A stretch of 64,000 bases of DNA from a bacterium (GCA_030431975.1 JAUIHP010000005.1:186001-250000), one strand, 5' to 3'; positions 1-12,060 are shown, counted from the stretch's first letter. A program made the numbers and translations. Notes: a model not told the origin generated them from the sequence alone.

Positions 1-402
1 CCGGTCGGCGAGAAAGGGAACGCGACTCATGGACTCGGTTCCACCCACAACGACCGTATCGGCTTCGCCCGCGCGGAGAAGACGCGCGCCCTGGGCGATG
101 GCCTCCATTCCTGAGGCGCAGGCCATATTGATCGTGGAGGAAACCGTCGTGTCGGCAAGGCCCGCGCCGAGCGCGATTTGTCGGGCGGGATTCGGCCCGG
201 TCCCGGCCTGACGGGCGCAACCGATGACCACCCGGACCTCTCCCCGGTCTTCGGGCAGGTCCTGTAGAGCGTCCCGGACGACCTGAACACCGATCTCGAC
301 ACCGGTCAGGGGTGAGAGTGCGCCCAGAAACTTTCCGATCGGAGAACGACGGGCTCGAACGATCGCGATGGAATCGCGTTGGGCGCCGGAAGCATCAGAC
401 AT
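1..402 (-). CDS. Acetyl-CoA acetyltransferase (thiolase), N-terminal part, cut by window edge
   Basis: The reading frame starts at ATG 402 after a GAGGAGG ribosome-binding site and runs off the window at base 1 after 134 codons. The protein begins MSDASGAQRDSIAIV and has the thiolase N-terminal pattern RRSPIGKFLG, then NMACASGMEA with the nucleophilic Cys at about residue 95, then GGTESMSR. Thiolases condense or cleave acyl-CoA and acetyl-CoA. A second, complete thiolase lies at 22214-23410. The two differ around the active Cys (ACASG here, VCGSG there), so they are paralogues with probably different chain-length roles. The C-terminal catalytic His and Cys lie outside the window and cannot be checked. 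Confidence 0.93.
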   Translation of the reverse strand, partial: MSDASGAQRDSIAIVRARRSPIGKFLGALSPLTGVEIGVQVVRDALQDLPEDRGEVRVVIGCARQAGTGPNPARQIALGAGLADTTVSSTINMACASGMEAIAQGARLLRAGEADTVVVGGTESMSRVPFLADR

Positions 403-782
403 GGCGGTCCCTCCTCCTCGAACTGAAAAGTACTCGGCCAAGGCAAACGCACAGCCTAACGCTCGAAAAGACCCCAAATCAATCCGTGAGCGGTACGGAG
501 CCCCTTCCAGCCGGCCCTGCCCTACCTCGAGGAGAGTTCGAACCGTCCATCCTGGCTCGAGGCGGGCGGAGTGGGTCCTGCCACAAAACGCGCCGTCGCA
601 GGCTCCCGCGGTCCGTTTTTGCGCCCACCTGTGGCACCGGATTCACAGGTCCCCGTTCTCCCGAGCGGGTCGCCTTGCCTGTATACTCCTCCCTCGCAGT
701 AAGTTGTGAACTCAACCCTGCCACCCCCACCGTCCGGCATGACACTTACCCCCGTGTAGTGAGCCGGCCGCGAAATGAACAG
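403..782. other. Divergent intergenic region, 380 bp
   Basis: No credible gene is seen between the divergent thiolase and Omp85-like genes. A TATACT hexamer at 682-687, preceded directly by TG, could be a -10 element for the rightward operon, but no good -35 element stands 16-18 bases upstream. A sequence resembling a sigma-54 -24 element (TGGCAC) near 634 lacks the matching -12 GC and was not accepted. Confidence 0.4.
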
Positions 783-2222
783 GTGCGGGAGGCTGGAAAG
801 AACGCAATCCGGCAGCGGAAACCGTTCGCACGACTCTGGGGACTTTCTTTGACCGCGACCGCTCGACACTGCAGCCGCCTGGTGCTGTTCGTACTTCTCC
901 TCTCGCTCTGCGCGACCGTGTTTCCGGTGAGTTCCCGGGCAAACCCCGGGCCGGGTGACTCCAGATCGCTGGAAGTCACGGGTTTGGAGTTCGAGGGACT
1001 CGAGAAGACGCGCGAAACTCTGGCCCGACGGGCTGCGGGAATCGAAGTGGGCCACACCGTGACGCCTGCGCAACTGGCCGGTCTGGAGTCACGGCTCGAA
1101 CGCTCCCGGCTCTTTCGGAAGGCCGAGGTCCGAGTCCTTGCGGGAGCGGAACGAGGTGAGGTTCAGCTCGTCATTCGAGTCGAGGAGAGCCGGCCCCACT
1201 TCCGATTCGGGCTGGGCCACCAGGACCTGGACGGTTGGTTCCTCGAACCGGTCGAATTCAACCTCGACAACCTTACCGGTCGCGGCGAGCACTTCGACCT
1301 GTCGTGGCGGATCGGCTTCCGAACGAACGGGCTCCATCTCAACTGGCGCCTTCCCTCGCCCGAGTCCCATCGAACCTACGTCGGTTGGGGATGGCACGGG
1401 GTGTCCCACGATCGACTCTACTTCGCCGAGAGCACGGAAATCGCTCACGAGGTGCGTCGGCAGAGTTTCGACGTCAACGGTTCGGTTGATTTAGGGCGCG
1501 GGTTCTACTGGGAAGGCAGCGTCGCCTACGAGAGAACGGCCGTCGACTCCTCGGCACGTGTCTATGTCGACTCGCCCAGCGGCGCCGAATCCGGTACCGA
1601 GATTCGCTACGCACAGCTCCCTGAGACGATTCAGGCGTCGGTCGACACGACGATGGGAGTTCGTGTTCGGAGCGCGTGGATTTTCGACGGACGTCGCGGG
1701 CAGGAATTGGCTCGTGAGGGCACCTGGGGTCGTGTCGTTTACGAAGCCCTCAGCTCGGAGAGAAGACCGATCCACCGCGGAGAGTTGGATCTACGCGCAT
1801 ACAAGGCACCCTTTCCCGGCTGGCAATTGGCCGCGCGGCTCCATGTCGAAGCGGTCTCCAAGAACTCACCGTTCCATGAACGCATCTACCTCGGTGGGCT
1901 CTACACGGTCCGCGGATACGCCACCCATGTCTTCTCTCCGCCGGAAGGACACCGACGTCGAGTCGTCGTCTCGGCGGAGATTCGTCGCGTCTGGGTAGGA
2001 ACCGCGGAAGCGCCCCGGGTTGCCGGGTTGGCCTTCGTCGACTTTGGTCGTGCCTGGAACTCGTCCGCCACGAATCCAACGCATGCCGCGGCTGCCGGCT
2101 TCGGTTGGCGGGTCGGGGTTCCCTGGCTGGGATATCTCGGTTTGGACGTCGGCATCCCTCTCGATGACAGCATCGTGGACGAGAGTTTTCATCTGAGTAC
2201 GAGCCTGGGATGGACGTTTTGA
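783..2222 (+). CDS. Omp85/BamA-superfamily outer-membrane protein with one POTRA-like domain
   Basis: The start is uncertain. GTG 783 gives a charged N-terminus before a hydrophobic segment ending VFPVSSRA, and TTG 849 gives a shorter classical signal peptide; neither has a strong Shine-Dalgarno site. After the signal comes a POTRA-like unit (LEVTGLEFEGLEKTRE to RLFRKAEVRVL) and then a C-terminal surface-antigen (D15) barrel. The barrel contains YLGGLYTVRGY, which matches the VRGY loop motif of Omp85 proteins, later GLAFVDFGRAW, and ends in an aromatic residue (SLGWTF) as outer-membrane beta-signals do. One POTRA and about 480 residues is much shorter than BamA, so a TamA- or FhaC-like role or an uncharacterised subfamily is more likely. 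It is the first gene of a rightward run that includes NtrYX. Confidence 0.85.
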   Translation: MREAGKNAIRQRKPFARLWGLSLTATARHCSRLVLFVLLLSLCATVFPVSSRANPGPGDSRSLEVTGLEFEGLEKTRETLARRAAGIEVGHTVTPAQLAGLESRLERSRLFRKAEVRVLAGAERGEVQLVIRVEESRPHFRFGLGHQDLDGWFLEPVEFNLDNLTGRGEHFDLSWRIGFRTNGLHLNWRLPSPESHRTYVGWGWHGVSHDRLYFAESTEIAHEVRRQSFDVNGSVDLGRGFYWEGSVAYERTAVDSSARVYVDSPSGAESGTEIRYAQLPETIQASVDTTMGVRVRSAWIFDGRRGQELAREGTWGRVVYEALSSERRPIHRGELDLRAYKAPFPGWQLAARLHVEAVSKNSPFHERIYLGGLYTVRGYATHVFSPPEGHRRRVVVSAEIRRVWVGTAEAPRVAGLAFVDFGRAWNSSATNPTHAAAAGFGWRVGVPWLGYLGLDVGIPLDDSIVDESFHLSTSLGWTF

Positions 2223-3055
2223 ATCGCCCACGGCTTTCCGAATGTCGCGTGAATGCCGCGGATCCGCCGCGCCATTCGCGACGGCATCGAACCCGGGCAA
2301 CGGTGGCCCGCACGTTCATCGTGTTCATCGCGGACACTGCGTTCTTCGCGCACACGACGTTCCTCGCGCACTCTGCGTCCCGCTCGTTCGCTGTGATCAC
2401 AGCGATAACCACGCTCACATTGCTGACTGTATTGGGAGTGGGTCTCGCCCGGGCCGAGGACGCCGGGACTCCCGAACCCAGACTGATCGCTCTCGAGCCT
2501 GCCATCCGAGGGCCATGGATCGTTTGCCGCGTGCTCGGAGAAGGTCTTCCCGGAGAGGCAGCCTTGGAGACACTGAAGAGCGGACTACCGACTTCGATTC
2601 TGCTCGACTTTCTTACGCACACGCCGGGCAGCAGTGAGTCCCGATCCCGACGGGTCCTCGTTCAGGTCGAGCCCGACCTTTGGGAAGGTGATTACCGCGT
2701 CCGCTGGAACGAAGGAGAGCATCGTTATCCCGATCTGTCCGGACTGCGAGTGGGGCTCGGGCATCTGGGTCCATTCGCGGTCGCTCCTGTGCCCACGGAG
2801 GAAAGTGCTCGACGTCGCTTCGACGCCCGAATGCAGGTGTTCCCGGTCGCAGCCGAGGACAAGGCCGCAGAACTCGGCATTCGACAGGAAGACGAGACTT
2901 CCAGCGAGCGACAGCGATCGATCGGCTTCGGCAGCCTCTTCCGCTTTCTCTTCGGCAAAAGAGAGTCGCGTGAGGTCGTGACTTTGGAACTGGGTACGGA
3001 ACCCGTCGCAATCGATACGCTACCGCGAATCGAAGTCGAGGACCCTGTCCGGTGA
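2210..3055 (+). CDS. Exported DUF4390-like protein upstream of an NtrY kinase
   Basis: It overlaps the previous gene by 13 bases and the kinase by four (GTGA), so it is translationally coupled. The annotated start at 2210 gives an odd Arg/His/Thr-rich N-terminus with short repeats (FIVFIADTAFFAHTTFLAH). GTG 2393 would instead begin directly at a signal-peptide-like segment (TLTLLTVLGVGLARA), without a clear ribosome-binding site. The mature part has a pattern reminiscent of DUF4390 (VLGEGLPGEAALETLKSGLP), a family known to sit next to NtrY-type kinases in proteobacteria. That assignment is from memory of the family. A late GSLFRFLFGKR segment is unexplained. A role in periplasmic signal input to the kinase is inference. 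Confidence 0.6.
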   Translation: MDVLNRPRLSECRVNAADPPRHSRRHRTRATVARTFIVFIADTAFFAHTTFLAHSASRSFAVITAITTLTLLTVLGVGLARAEDAGTPEPRLIALEPAIRGPWIVCRVLGEGLPGEAALETLKSGLPTSILLDFLTHTPGSSESRSRRVLVQVEPDLWEGDYRVRWNEGEHRYPDLSGLRVGLGHLGPFAVAPVPTEESARRRFDARMQVFPVAAEDKAAELGIRQEDETSSERQRSIGFGSLFRFLFGKRESREVVTLELGTEPVAIDTLPRIEVEDPVR

Positions 3056-4539
3056 AGTCCTGGAGAGCACAGTTGCTGTTGCTTGTGGCCGCGGTTGGAC
3101 TCGCGCCGCTGGTACCGGCCGGTTTTGCTTTGCGCTCGCTTCTCGCGGAAACGGCTCGTCCGCTTCTCGGCCCCGAAATGAAGAACGGGGTCGACACGGC
3201 TCTCGAACTGACACGCGAACTCATGGAAGCGGAGCGGATCGCGTTTCGGGATCAGATCGAGGCCGGAGCTCTCGTCGATACACTGGACCGAAATCTCTCG
3301 GATTCGGATCGGCACACTCTGGAGGCACTGAAACTGCAGCCCGGTGACGACCCGGTTCGTGTCGAACTGGAATCGGGACTCGGTTTCGTTGCCCTCGCGA
3401 CTGCAACCAGACCTGGCGACGATGAAGTCTTTGTAGAATCCGCACCAGGCGCCCCTTCGAAAAAGGCTCAGACTTCGGGGGCGTGGGTTTTCGCGCCGCT
3501 CTCAGAGACCCTGGTCACCCACAGTCGGAACGTCGAGTCGGCCGTTCGTCGAATGGAGTCTTTCCGGCGGGACCGGGAAGCGTGGCTGAGCAGTGCACTC
3601 GGCGCATTCTTCATTGTCGAGCTGGGAATCCTCGCCCTCGCTCTGGGACTGGGGATCCTGCTCACGCGAAGGCTGACGGCGCCGATCACTGCATTGGAAG
3701 GCGGGATCGAACGCGTGGCGCAAGGTGACCTCGAAACGTCCGTCCGTCCACGCGGCCACCCGGAGCTCAAGGTCGTCCTCGATCGGTTCAACCGAATGGT
3801 TTCGCAACTCCGCTCGCAGCAGGCGGAGCTTCTGCGGCTGGAGAAGCAGACGGCGTGGCAGCAGATGGCGCGTTCCCTGGCGCACGAGATCAAAAACCCG
3901 CTGACACCCATCCAGCTCGCGACCGAAGAGGTCCACAATGCCTACCGGGGAGACGATGAATCGTTCCGGATCCTTCTCGACGAGAGCACCAGGATCATCG
4001 AGGAGGAAATCAGCCGGCTGCGTGAACTGGTTGCCGGGTTCTCGCAGTTGGCGAAACCGGCGACATCCTCGCAATCCGTCGACATCGCCGAAGTCGCCGT
4101 CGATCTCGGCCGCGTCTACGGCGACCGTGTCCAGATCGATGTATCGAGCGCGGATGCGTTTCTCCCCACGGTTCGGGGGGACCTGGAAGCTCTGCGAAGA
4201 GTCCTACTCAACCTCATCAACAACGGGCTCCAGGCACAGGACGCTGCCGGACGGGACGGGCCCGTGAAACTAAGGCTGCGATCGACGGATCGCGAGGTCT
4301 TCGTCACAGTTTCGGATCACGGCGAGGGAGTTCCAGAAGAGAACCGCGCCCGTATCTTCGAGCCCGACTTCACCACTCGGTCCGACGGAATCGGACTTGG
4401 GCTGGCCATTGCCCGAAGCACAGTCGAGGGTCATGGCGGCACGCTGGAACTCGTGGTTCCGGACTCGCCGACGGAGGCCGCCGAACCCGGATCGACATTC
4501 CTGCTCACGCTGCCGAGAAGAAACGGAGACTCCGCATGA
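3052..4539 (+). CDS. NtrY-like membrane sensor histidine kinase
   Basis: It starts at GTG 3052, overlapping the upstream stop. The 495 residues show a first membrane segment (about 4-28), a periplasmic stretch of roughly 150 residues, a second membrane segment (about 180-205, FFIVELGILALALGLGILL) and a HAMP domain. The HisKA H-box LAHEIKNPLTPIQLA follows with the phospho-acceptor His at residue 278, then a HATPase domain with N-box LLNLINNGLQA, DHGEGVP and GIGLGLAIAR. The H-box style is that of NtrY/NtrB kinases. No PAS domain is seen between HAMP and HisKA, unlike many NtrY proteins. The response-regulator gene overlaps it by four bases, so the two should form one two-component system. Confidence 0.93.
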   Translation: MKSWRAQLLLLVAAVGLAPLVPAGFALRSLLAETARPLLGPEMKNGVDTALELTRELMEAERIAFRDQIEAGALVDTLDRNLSDSDRHTLEALKLQPGDDPVRVELESGLGFVALATATRPGDDEVFVESAPGAPSKKAQTSGAWVFAPLSETLVTHSRNVESAVRRMESFRRDREAWLSSALGAFFIVELGILALALGLGILLTRRLTAPITALEGGIERVAQGDLETSVRPRGHPELKVVLDRFNRMVSQLRSQQAELLRLEKQTAWQQMARSLAHEIKNPLTPIQLATEEVHNAYRGDDESFRILLDESTRIIEEEISRLRELVAGFSQLAKPATSSQSVDIAEVAVDLGRVYGDRVQIDVSSADAFLPTVRGDLEALRRVLLNLINNGLQAQDAAGRDGPVKLRLRSTDREVFVTVSDHGEGVPEENRARIFEPDFTTRSDGIGLGLAIARSTVEGHGGTLELVVPDSPTEAAEPGSTFLLTLPRRNGDSA

Positions 4540-5990
4540 AACACCGCGTACTCATCGTCGATGACGAGAAGAACATTCGACGCACACTGCGAATGGTCCT
4601 GACGAGTGCGGGCTACGAATGCTTCGACGTCGACTCCGGGGAGGCGGCCTTGGCCCATGTACGGGACGAGCCGGCGGACGTCGTGTTGCTGGACATCGGC
4701 CTTCCGGGACAAGACGGGATCGAGACTCTCAGCATGCTGAAGTCAGACCTTCCGACGTTGCCGGTAATCATGATCTCCGGTCGCGCCACCGTGGCCGCGG
4801 CGGTGGAGTCGACGCAGAAGGGAGCGTTCGACTTTCTGGAGAAACCGCTCTCGCGCGATCGCGTCCTTCTTGCCGTTCGCAACGCACTTCGAGTGTCGGA
4901 ACTCGACACGACCGTTGACCAGTACCGAGCGCAGGAGGCACGCGACCGGGCCCTGATCGGGGAGAGCGATGCTTTGCAGGACGTTCGCGATCGCGCCGCC
5001 CGGGTCGCGCCGATGAGTGCAACCGTGTTGATCACGGGCGAAAGTGGAACGGGAAAGGAACTCCTGGCCCGGTTTGTTCACGACTCCAGCCCGCGGAAGG
5101 ACCAGGCGTTCATCAAGGTCAACTGCGCAGCCATTCCCGAAGAGCTCATCGAGACCGAACTGTTCGGGTGCGTCCGCGGCGCGTACACCGGCGCCGATCG
5201 GGCGCGAGACGGCAAGTTCCAAGCCGCCGACGGGGGCACGCTTTTCCTCGACGAGGTCGGAGACATGAGTCCGAAGGTTCAGGCCAAGGTCCTCCGAGCC
5301 ATCCAGGAAAAGGAAATCGAACGTGTCGGGGAGTCGACGACCCGCCAGGTCGATGTCCGCATCATCGCGGCCACGAACAAAGATTTGGAAGCCGAAGCCC
5401 AAAGTGGAGGCTTCCGCGAGGATCTCTTTTACAGGCTGAACGTCGTTCCCCTCCGGATTCCACCGCTCCGCGAACGCAAGAGCGACATTGCGCGCCTGGC
5501 GCGTCACTTTGCCCTGCGGTACGCAAAGGAGAACGCGCTTCCCGAACCCGATTTCACTACTTCGGCGCTGGCCGCCCTCGTCGAATCCGACTGGCCGGGA
5601 AACGTCCGCGAACTTCGCAACGCCATCGAACGTCTCGTCATTCTCGGCGCCGGACCGACCCTCACCATCGATGACGTGCAGAACATCGTCGGTTCGGGGG
5701 CAGCAACGACGGGAGCCGAACCTCGCGTTGAGCGAGAAGAATCGGAAGTGCGCAAAGACGCCGCCAGCGGCTTGCCCCTTCCGACGATCGAAGTGGTCGA
5801 AACCCTCGGCGGTTTGTCTGCCGCACGTGACGAGTTCGAGCGGATCTGTATCGAACTGGCGCTCGATGCCACCGGGGGTAATGTCTCGCAGTCGGCACGC
5901 AGGCTCGGCGTCGAACGGAGCAACCTGCACAAGAAGATGGCCAAGCACGGGCTGGAGGCACGACCGCCCCGATCGGCCAACGGAGGCTGA
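4536..5990 (+). CDS. NtrX-like sigma-54-dependent response regulator
   Basis: A 484-residue three-domain activator. The receiver domain has Asp53 ([11 protein letters not shown]). The AAA+ domain has Walker A GESGTGKE (168-175), a sigma-54 contact loop GAYTGA (215-220) and arginine-finger region [11 protein letters not shown]. The C-terminus is a Fis-type helix-turn-helix ([20 protein letters not shown]). The contact loop is GAYTGA rather than GAFTGA, a conservative change tolerated in some natural activators. The preceding FGCVRG also differs from the usual FGHEKG. It should activate sigma-54 RNA polymerase after phosphorylation by the kinase at 3052-4539. Two sigma-54-type promoters in this window (7975-7992 minus, 17972-17989 plus) are possible targets. 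Confidence 0.94.
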   Translation: MKHRVLIVDDEKNIRRTLRMVLTSAGYECFDVDSGEAALAHVRDEPADVVLLDIGLPGQDGIETLSMLKSDLPTLPVIMISGRATVAAAVESTQKGAFDFLEKPLSRDRVLLAVRNALRVSELDTTVDQYRAQEARDRALIGESDALQDVRDRAARVAPMSATVLITGESGTGKELLARFVHDSSPRKDQAFIKVNCAAIPEELIETELFGCVRGAYTGADRARDGKFQAADGGTLFLDEVGDMSPKVQAKVLRAIQEKEIERVGESTTRQVDVRIIAATNKDLEAEAQSGGFREDLFYRLNVVPLRIPPLRERKSDIARLARHFALRYAKENALPEPDFTTSALAALVESDWPGNVRELRNAIERLVILGAGPTLTIDDVQNIVGSGAATTGAEPRVEREESEVRKDAASGLPLPTIEVVETLGGLSAARDEFERICIELALDATGGNVSQSARRLGVERSNLHKKMAKHGLEARPPRSANGG

Positions 5991-6023
5991 CTGGGGTGCG
6001 ACCCGGCGACTCGCCGAGGGCAG

Positions 6024-6075
6024 GAACGAGCGGCGGGAACAGGCGGCGGGAACGAGCTGCGGGAACGAACGCCGG
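6024..6075. repeat. Four tandem 13-bp repeats
   Basis: Four consecutive 13-base units begin at 6024, 6037, 6050 and 6063 (GAACGAGCGGCGG and close variants). They lie between the ntrX-like stop and the ribosome-binding site of the next gene. They are probably untranslated. They look like a replication-slippage array, though a leader function cannot be excluded. Confidence 0.75.
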
Positions 6076-6100
6076 CGGCAAGGTAAAGGAGCGATCGATC

Positions 6101-6916
6101 ATGAATCTGACACCCCGTCGAAAGCCGGAGCAGCGCGGCCGTGCAGCCGCGGCTTACGTCCCCTTTTGTCTCGCGGCCGGTCCCGTGTTGAGCCATGCGA
6201 AACGGTGGCTGGAAGGAGCGCAGTGGCTGGCCGCAGAACAGGTGCGGAGTGCGGTAGTGCTCGCATTGGGTCTCGTAGGTCTCACGTTGAGCCTCGCGCT
6301 TCCCGGTGCGTCGCACGCTGCGCCTCAGTTGACCGGATCCTCACCTGTTCCGGATGGAAGTTCGAGTTCTCAACCCAGGCTACGGGTGGCTCTCGAAGCC
6401 TTTGGAAGCCTGGCTCCCGACGACAAAGCGAACGCTGCAAACTCACCGTTCTTGGTTCCGATCGAGAAGGGCGGCGGCGGAATCTCGCTCAGCGCCGGCT
6501 ACTTCATCAACCGCTCGCTGGAACTGGGCCTTCGGTTTCAAGGGGCTGCTCACAAAACGACCGGCGCGCCCGTCGAGTACGGAATCGGATCGCTGCTTCT
6601 CGAGTTCCGCTGGTTTCCTTCGAAGTTGGGGTCGATTCGACCTTACGTCATGACGGGACTGGGAGGATCCAACCTGGTTGCGGACGGCGGCGGCGCCCGA
6701 ACACAGATCCGGGGCGAGAGTGCGGCCGTTGGATTCGGGGCACTCTTTCCGCTGACCTCACGTCTCGGCCTGGACCTCGCCGCACGCTGGCAGTGGATCA
6801 ACTGGGACGAGACCCGTGTTCCGGTGGAAGTGCCCGGGAACGATGATCTCTATACCCCGAACGACCGAAGTGGAATGACGGGGCAACTCGGTGCGGGAAT
6901 GAGCTTCTTCTTCTAG
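6101..6916 (+). CDS. Outer-membrane beta-barrel protein (OmpA/OmpW-like size)
   Basis: The start at ATG 6101 follows AAGGAG at a good distance. The hydrophobic export signal (VVLALGLVGLTLSLALPGASHA) lies unusually far in, at about residues 48-70; GTG 6242 would give a conventional signal peptide but has no ribosome-binding site. The mature part is about 200 residues with alternating strands (GGISLSAGYFINRSLELGL, IRPYVMTGLGGSNL, LDLAARWQWINW) and ends in MSFFF, a typical barrel C-terminus. No enzyme motif is seen. It ends the operon carrying the Omp85-like protein and NtrYX and is followed by a strong terminator. It may be an output or a sensed component of that system, which is inference. Confidence 0.75.
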   Translation: MNLTPRRKPEQRGRAAAAYVPFCLAAGPVLSHAKRWLEGAQWLAAEQVRSAVVLALGLVGLTLSLALPGASHAAPQLTGSSPVPDGSSSSQPRLRVALEAFGSLAPDDKANAANSPFLVPIEKGGGGISLSAGYFINRSLELGLRFQGAAHKTTGAPVEYGIGSLLLEFRWFPSKLGSIRPYVMTGLGGSNLVADGGGARTQIRGESAAVGFGALFPLTSRLGLDLAARWQWINWDETRVPVEVPGNDDLYTPNDRSGMTGQLGAGMSFFF

Positions 6917-6927
6917 TCGAAACTCGG

Positions 6928-6967
6928 ATCGGCGAAAGGCCCCGATGTACCTCGGGGCTTTTCGCCG
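6928..6967 (+). terminator. Strong intrinsic hairpin terminator
   Basis: A 17-base arm at 6928-6944 pairs with 6951-6967 around a six-base loop, with one G-U pair. The right arm contains a CTTTT run. It lies between converging genes (stops at 6916 and 7043) and can end transcription from both sides. Confidence 0.85.
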
Positions 6968-7042
6968 ACCATCCGCTAGCGGCTGCGGAAACAAGCCCGA
7001 ACCTCTCAGCAACCGGATCGAAACGCATCGGGCTTGCACCCA

Positions 7043-7888
7043 CTAGGCGCCGATTCCTCCATCGGCGCAGTCAACGTCTTCCTGCTCTTCGTCCCAACAC
7101 GCACGCCGGCCTTCGTTGAACTCCGGCGTCAGAATGGAACCGGCGCCCGAAGTCTCGTCCCAGGTCACGTAGGACACCTGGTTGTCATCCCGCCACTCGA
7201 CTCGAATGATGGTGTCGTCGACGCTGTAGGCCAAGCGGCTGCCCGTGTTCTCGCGTCCCTCCCCGATGATCTCCAGACTGAGTTCGGCATCGCGCTCGCC
7301 CTCGACGTTCCAGTCCAGACGAACAATGTCCTCCGTCGTTCCGTCGAGTGCGCGGAACAACCAGTAACCGTCGCGGCCGAGGTCCGAAGTTTGGCCGTGG
7401 AACCACAGTTCGTCCTCGAGCTGCTTTCCGTCGAAGTTGCCCGACAGGTAGAGTGCCCAGTCGGTGCCGTTGCCGTTCCAGGCGCCTTCGAGGTCGATCT
7501 CGACCCGCTCGCTTCCTTCCCGCCAGACGTATTCCCAGCGGTAGGTGCGGTCTCCCACCTTTTTGGGCTCGGCGTCGAAGGCCAGAGCCAGAGCATGTGC
7601 CGGGGGTTCCAGGGCGACCGCAGTAACCAGGTTCATCGCCGTGACATGAACGACGGCCGTGATCCAGTTCCACTTCGTCGCGGCCGCGCTCATGGAGGCC
7701 GTTTCCGCAGCCGCTACGGCTCCGGAGTTGGTGAAGAAACCGAAATCCATCGTCATGGACGAGGTCGGGGGAACGTCGGGGGCTTGCTCCGTTGAGTCCG
7801 CGGGTCCGGCGGGATCATCGCTGCCGCATCCCCAGAAAACGATGGAGGCGGCGCAGAGAGTCAGCCAGGTTCGGGTGGTCGGTTTCAT
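7043..7888 (-). CDS. Lipoprotein of unknown function
   Basis: ATG 7888 is chosen because AAGGAG lies about 10 bases upstream and because it gives a lipoprotein signal, [15 protein letters not shown] then FWGCGSDDP with the lipobox Cys near residue 20. The mature protein of about 260 residues is acidic, with Ala-rich helices near the start and beta-rich stretches ([36 protein letters not shown]) that suggest a barrel- or lipocalin-like sheet. I do not recognise the family. Its promoter region has a very good sigma-54 element at 7975-7992, about 80 bases upstream of the start, so expression is probably activator-dependent. It is divergent from the propionyl-CoA carboxylase genes. Confidence 0.8.
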   Translation of the reverse strand: MKPTTRTWLTLCAASIVFWGCGSDDPAGPADSTEQAPDVPPTSSMTMDFGFFTNSGAVAAAETASMSAAATKWNWITAVVHVTAMNLVTAVALEPPAHALALAFDAEPKKVGDRTYRWEYVWREGSERVEIDLEGAWNGNGTDWALYLSGNFDGKQLEDELWFHGQTSDLGRDGYWLFRALDGTTEDIVRLDWNVEGERDAELSLEIIGEGRENTGSRLAYSVDDTIIRVEWRDDNQVSYVTWDETSGAGSILTPEFNEGRRACWDEEQEDVDCADGGIGA

Positions 7889-8262
7889 GTTTGGGATTCT
7901 CCTTTTTGCGTTTTGAAGCTCGTTCGCTCCGCAGCTCATCTCGGGCTCCGGTCGCCCGCGTTCGAGTACGGATGAAGCAGGGACCGTGCCAGTTCGGCCT
8001 GCCGAATCGGGGCTTCCGGTTGCGGCTTGTTTGCCAAACACTTAGCCGCTTCCAGCCGCCGGGGACCGGGCCACAACGGGCATCCTGTACCGCTTATCCG
8101 TGTCGTGGTTATCCGAGCCTTGGCCCCACCTGTGAGTCTGGTTCACGCTGGCCGGGTTGCCATGTCGAAGGGCTCGCGAAAAGGAGACGGGAACGGTTAG
8201 TCTCCACTTTCCCGATCTGCAACCGGGACTCGCCAAAACTTTCCGGAGGAAGAGAGAGCCGA
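7889..8262. other. Divergent intergenic region between lipoprotein and carboxylase genes
   Basis: 374 bases without a gene. It holds the leftward sigma-54 element at 7975-7992 and a TGTTTG-C-CAAACA inverted repeat at 8028-8040, about 65-75 bases upstream of the predicted leftward start site, which could be an activator site. No convincing -35/-10 pair was found for the rightward carboxylase operon. Confidence 0.5.
7975..7992 (-). promoter_or_regulatory. Sigma-54 (-24/-12) promoter for the lipoprotein gene
   Basis: Read on the minus strand the site is CTGGCACGGTCCCTGCTT. It matches the sigma-54 consensus YTGGCACGRNNNTTGCWW except for one base in the -12 box (CTGC for TTGC) and has the required GG-N10-GC spacing. 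Transcription would start near 7966, leaving a leader of about 78 bases before ATG 7888 with its AAGGAG site. Confidence 0.65.
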
Positions 8263-9813
<1,551 letters not shown>

Positions 9814-9827
9814 GTGAGCACAACGCT

Positions 9828-11354
<1,527 letters not shown>

Positions 11355-11442
11355 GCGACGCCGGGGCATCCAGCAAGTTTGGTCTGGAGGCAGACCTCAA
11401 GGTTTCAGACTCGTCCGCGGGTCGAGACAGGAGTTTTTGTTC

Positions 11443-12060
11443 ATGTCGACGCAACAACCCCTTCGATTCTTCACCCAGATCGACGGTGAGCAGACCGAGC
11501 TGATGGTTGACCGGAGCAATCCGGGCTACGTGGTCTCTCCGATCGTGCCCGTCGAAGAGTCCGATGCTTCGGATTCCGACGACTCGTCTTCCGGTTCGTC
11601 CGGGAAGAGCGGAGGCAACGGAGCGAAGGTCACCACATTGGATGGCGAGGAACTCGAGTGGTCGGCTCTCGGCCACGGACGCGTTCGTCTGGTCTGGAGA
11701 GGGCGCGTCTTCATCGCGCGTGTCGCCCACTCGGCGCAAAACGAGTACGCCCTCGAGATCGACGGCCGACACCTCATCGTCCGTGTCGACGACGAAGTTT
11801 CCCACCGCGCCCACCATGCCGCGGGCGGAGGCGCCGCCTCCGGCACTGCGCAGATCGCGTCCCCGATGCCGGGTACGGTCGTCAAGATTCTCGTCGAGGA
11901 GGGAGAGTCGGTGGCCAAGGACCAACCCGTCGTCATCGTCGAGGCCATGAAGATGCAAAACGAGCTGGCGTCTCCGGTGGCCGGAGTCGTGCAGAACGTT
12001 TCCGCGCAACCAGGGCAGGCCGTCGATGCGCGGCAGCTCATTTGCGAGATCGTTCCCTGA
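11443..12060 (+). CDS. Biotin carboxyl carrier protein of acyl-CoA carboxylase
   Basis: ATG 11443 lies 9 bases after AGGAG. The 205-residue protein has an N-terminal region of unknown fold, a Ser/Asp/Gly-rich linker (about 43-62) and a middle beta-rich segment that may correspond to the BT interaction domain of propionyl-CoA carboxylase alpha subunits. The C-terminal biotinyl domain has EAMKMQNELASP, where the first Lys is the biotinylation site. It shuttles carboxybiotin between the two preceding gene products. The 88-base gap from the biotin carboxylase gene shows no separate promoter that I could identify. Confidence 0.93.
   Translation: MSTQQPLRFFTQIDGEQTELMVDRSNPGYVVSPIVPVEESDASDSDDSSSGSSGKSGGNGAKVTTLDGEELEWSALGHGRVRLVWRGRVFIARVAHSAQNEYALEIDGRHLIVRVDDEVSHRAHHAAGGGAASGTAQIASPMPGTVVKILVEEGESVAKDQPVVIVEAMKMQNELASPVAGVVQNVSAQPGQAVDARQLICEIVP

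Noticed and set aside
630-650. TGGCAC upstream of the Omp85-like gene
   Set aside because: No GC at the -12 position.
4743-5948. 401-residue frame antisense to the sigma-54 activator gene
   Set aside because: The sense strand encodes a complete activator with all motifs; the antisense protein has no recognisable feature.
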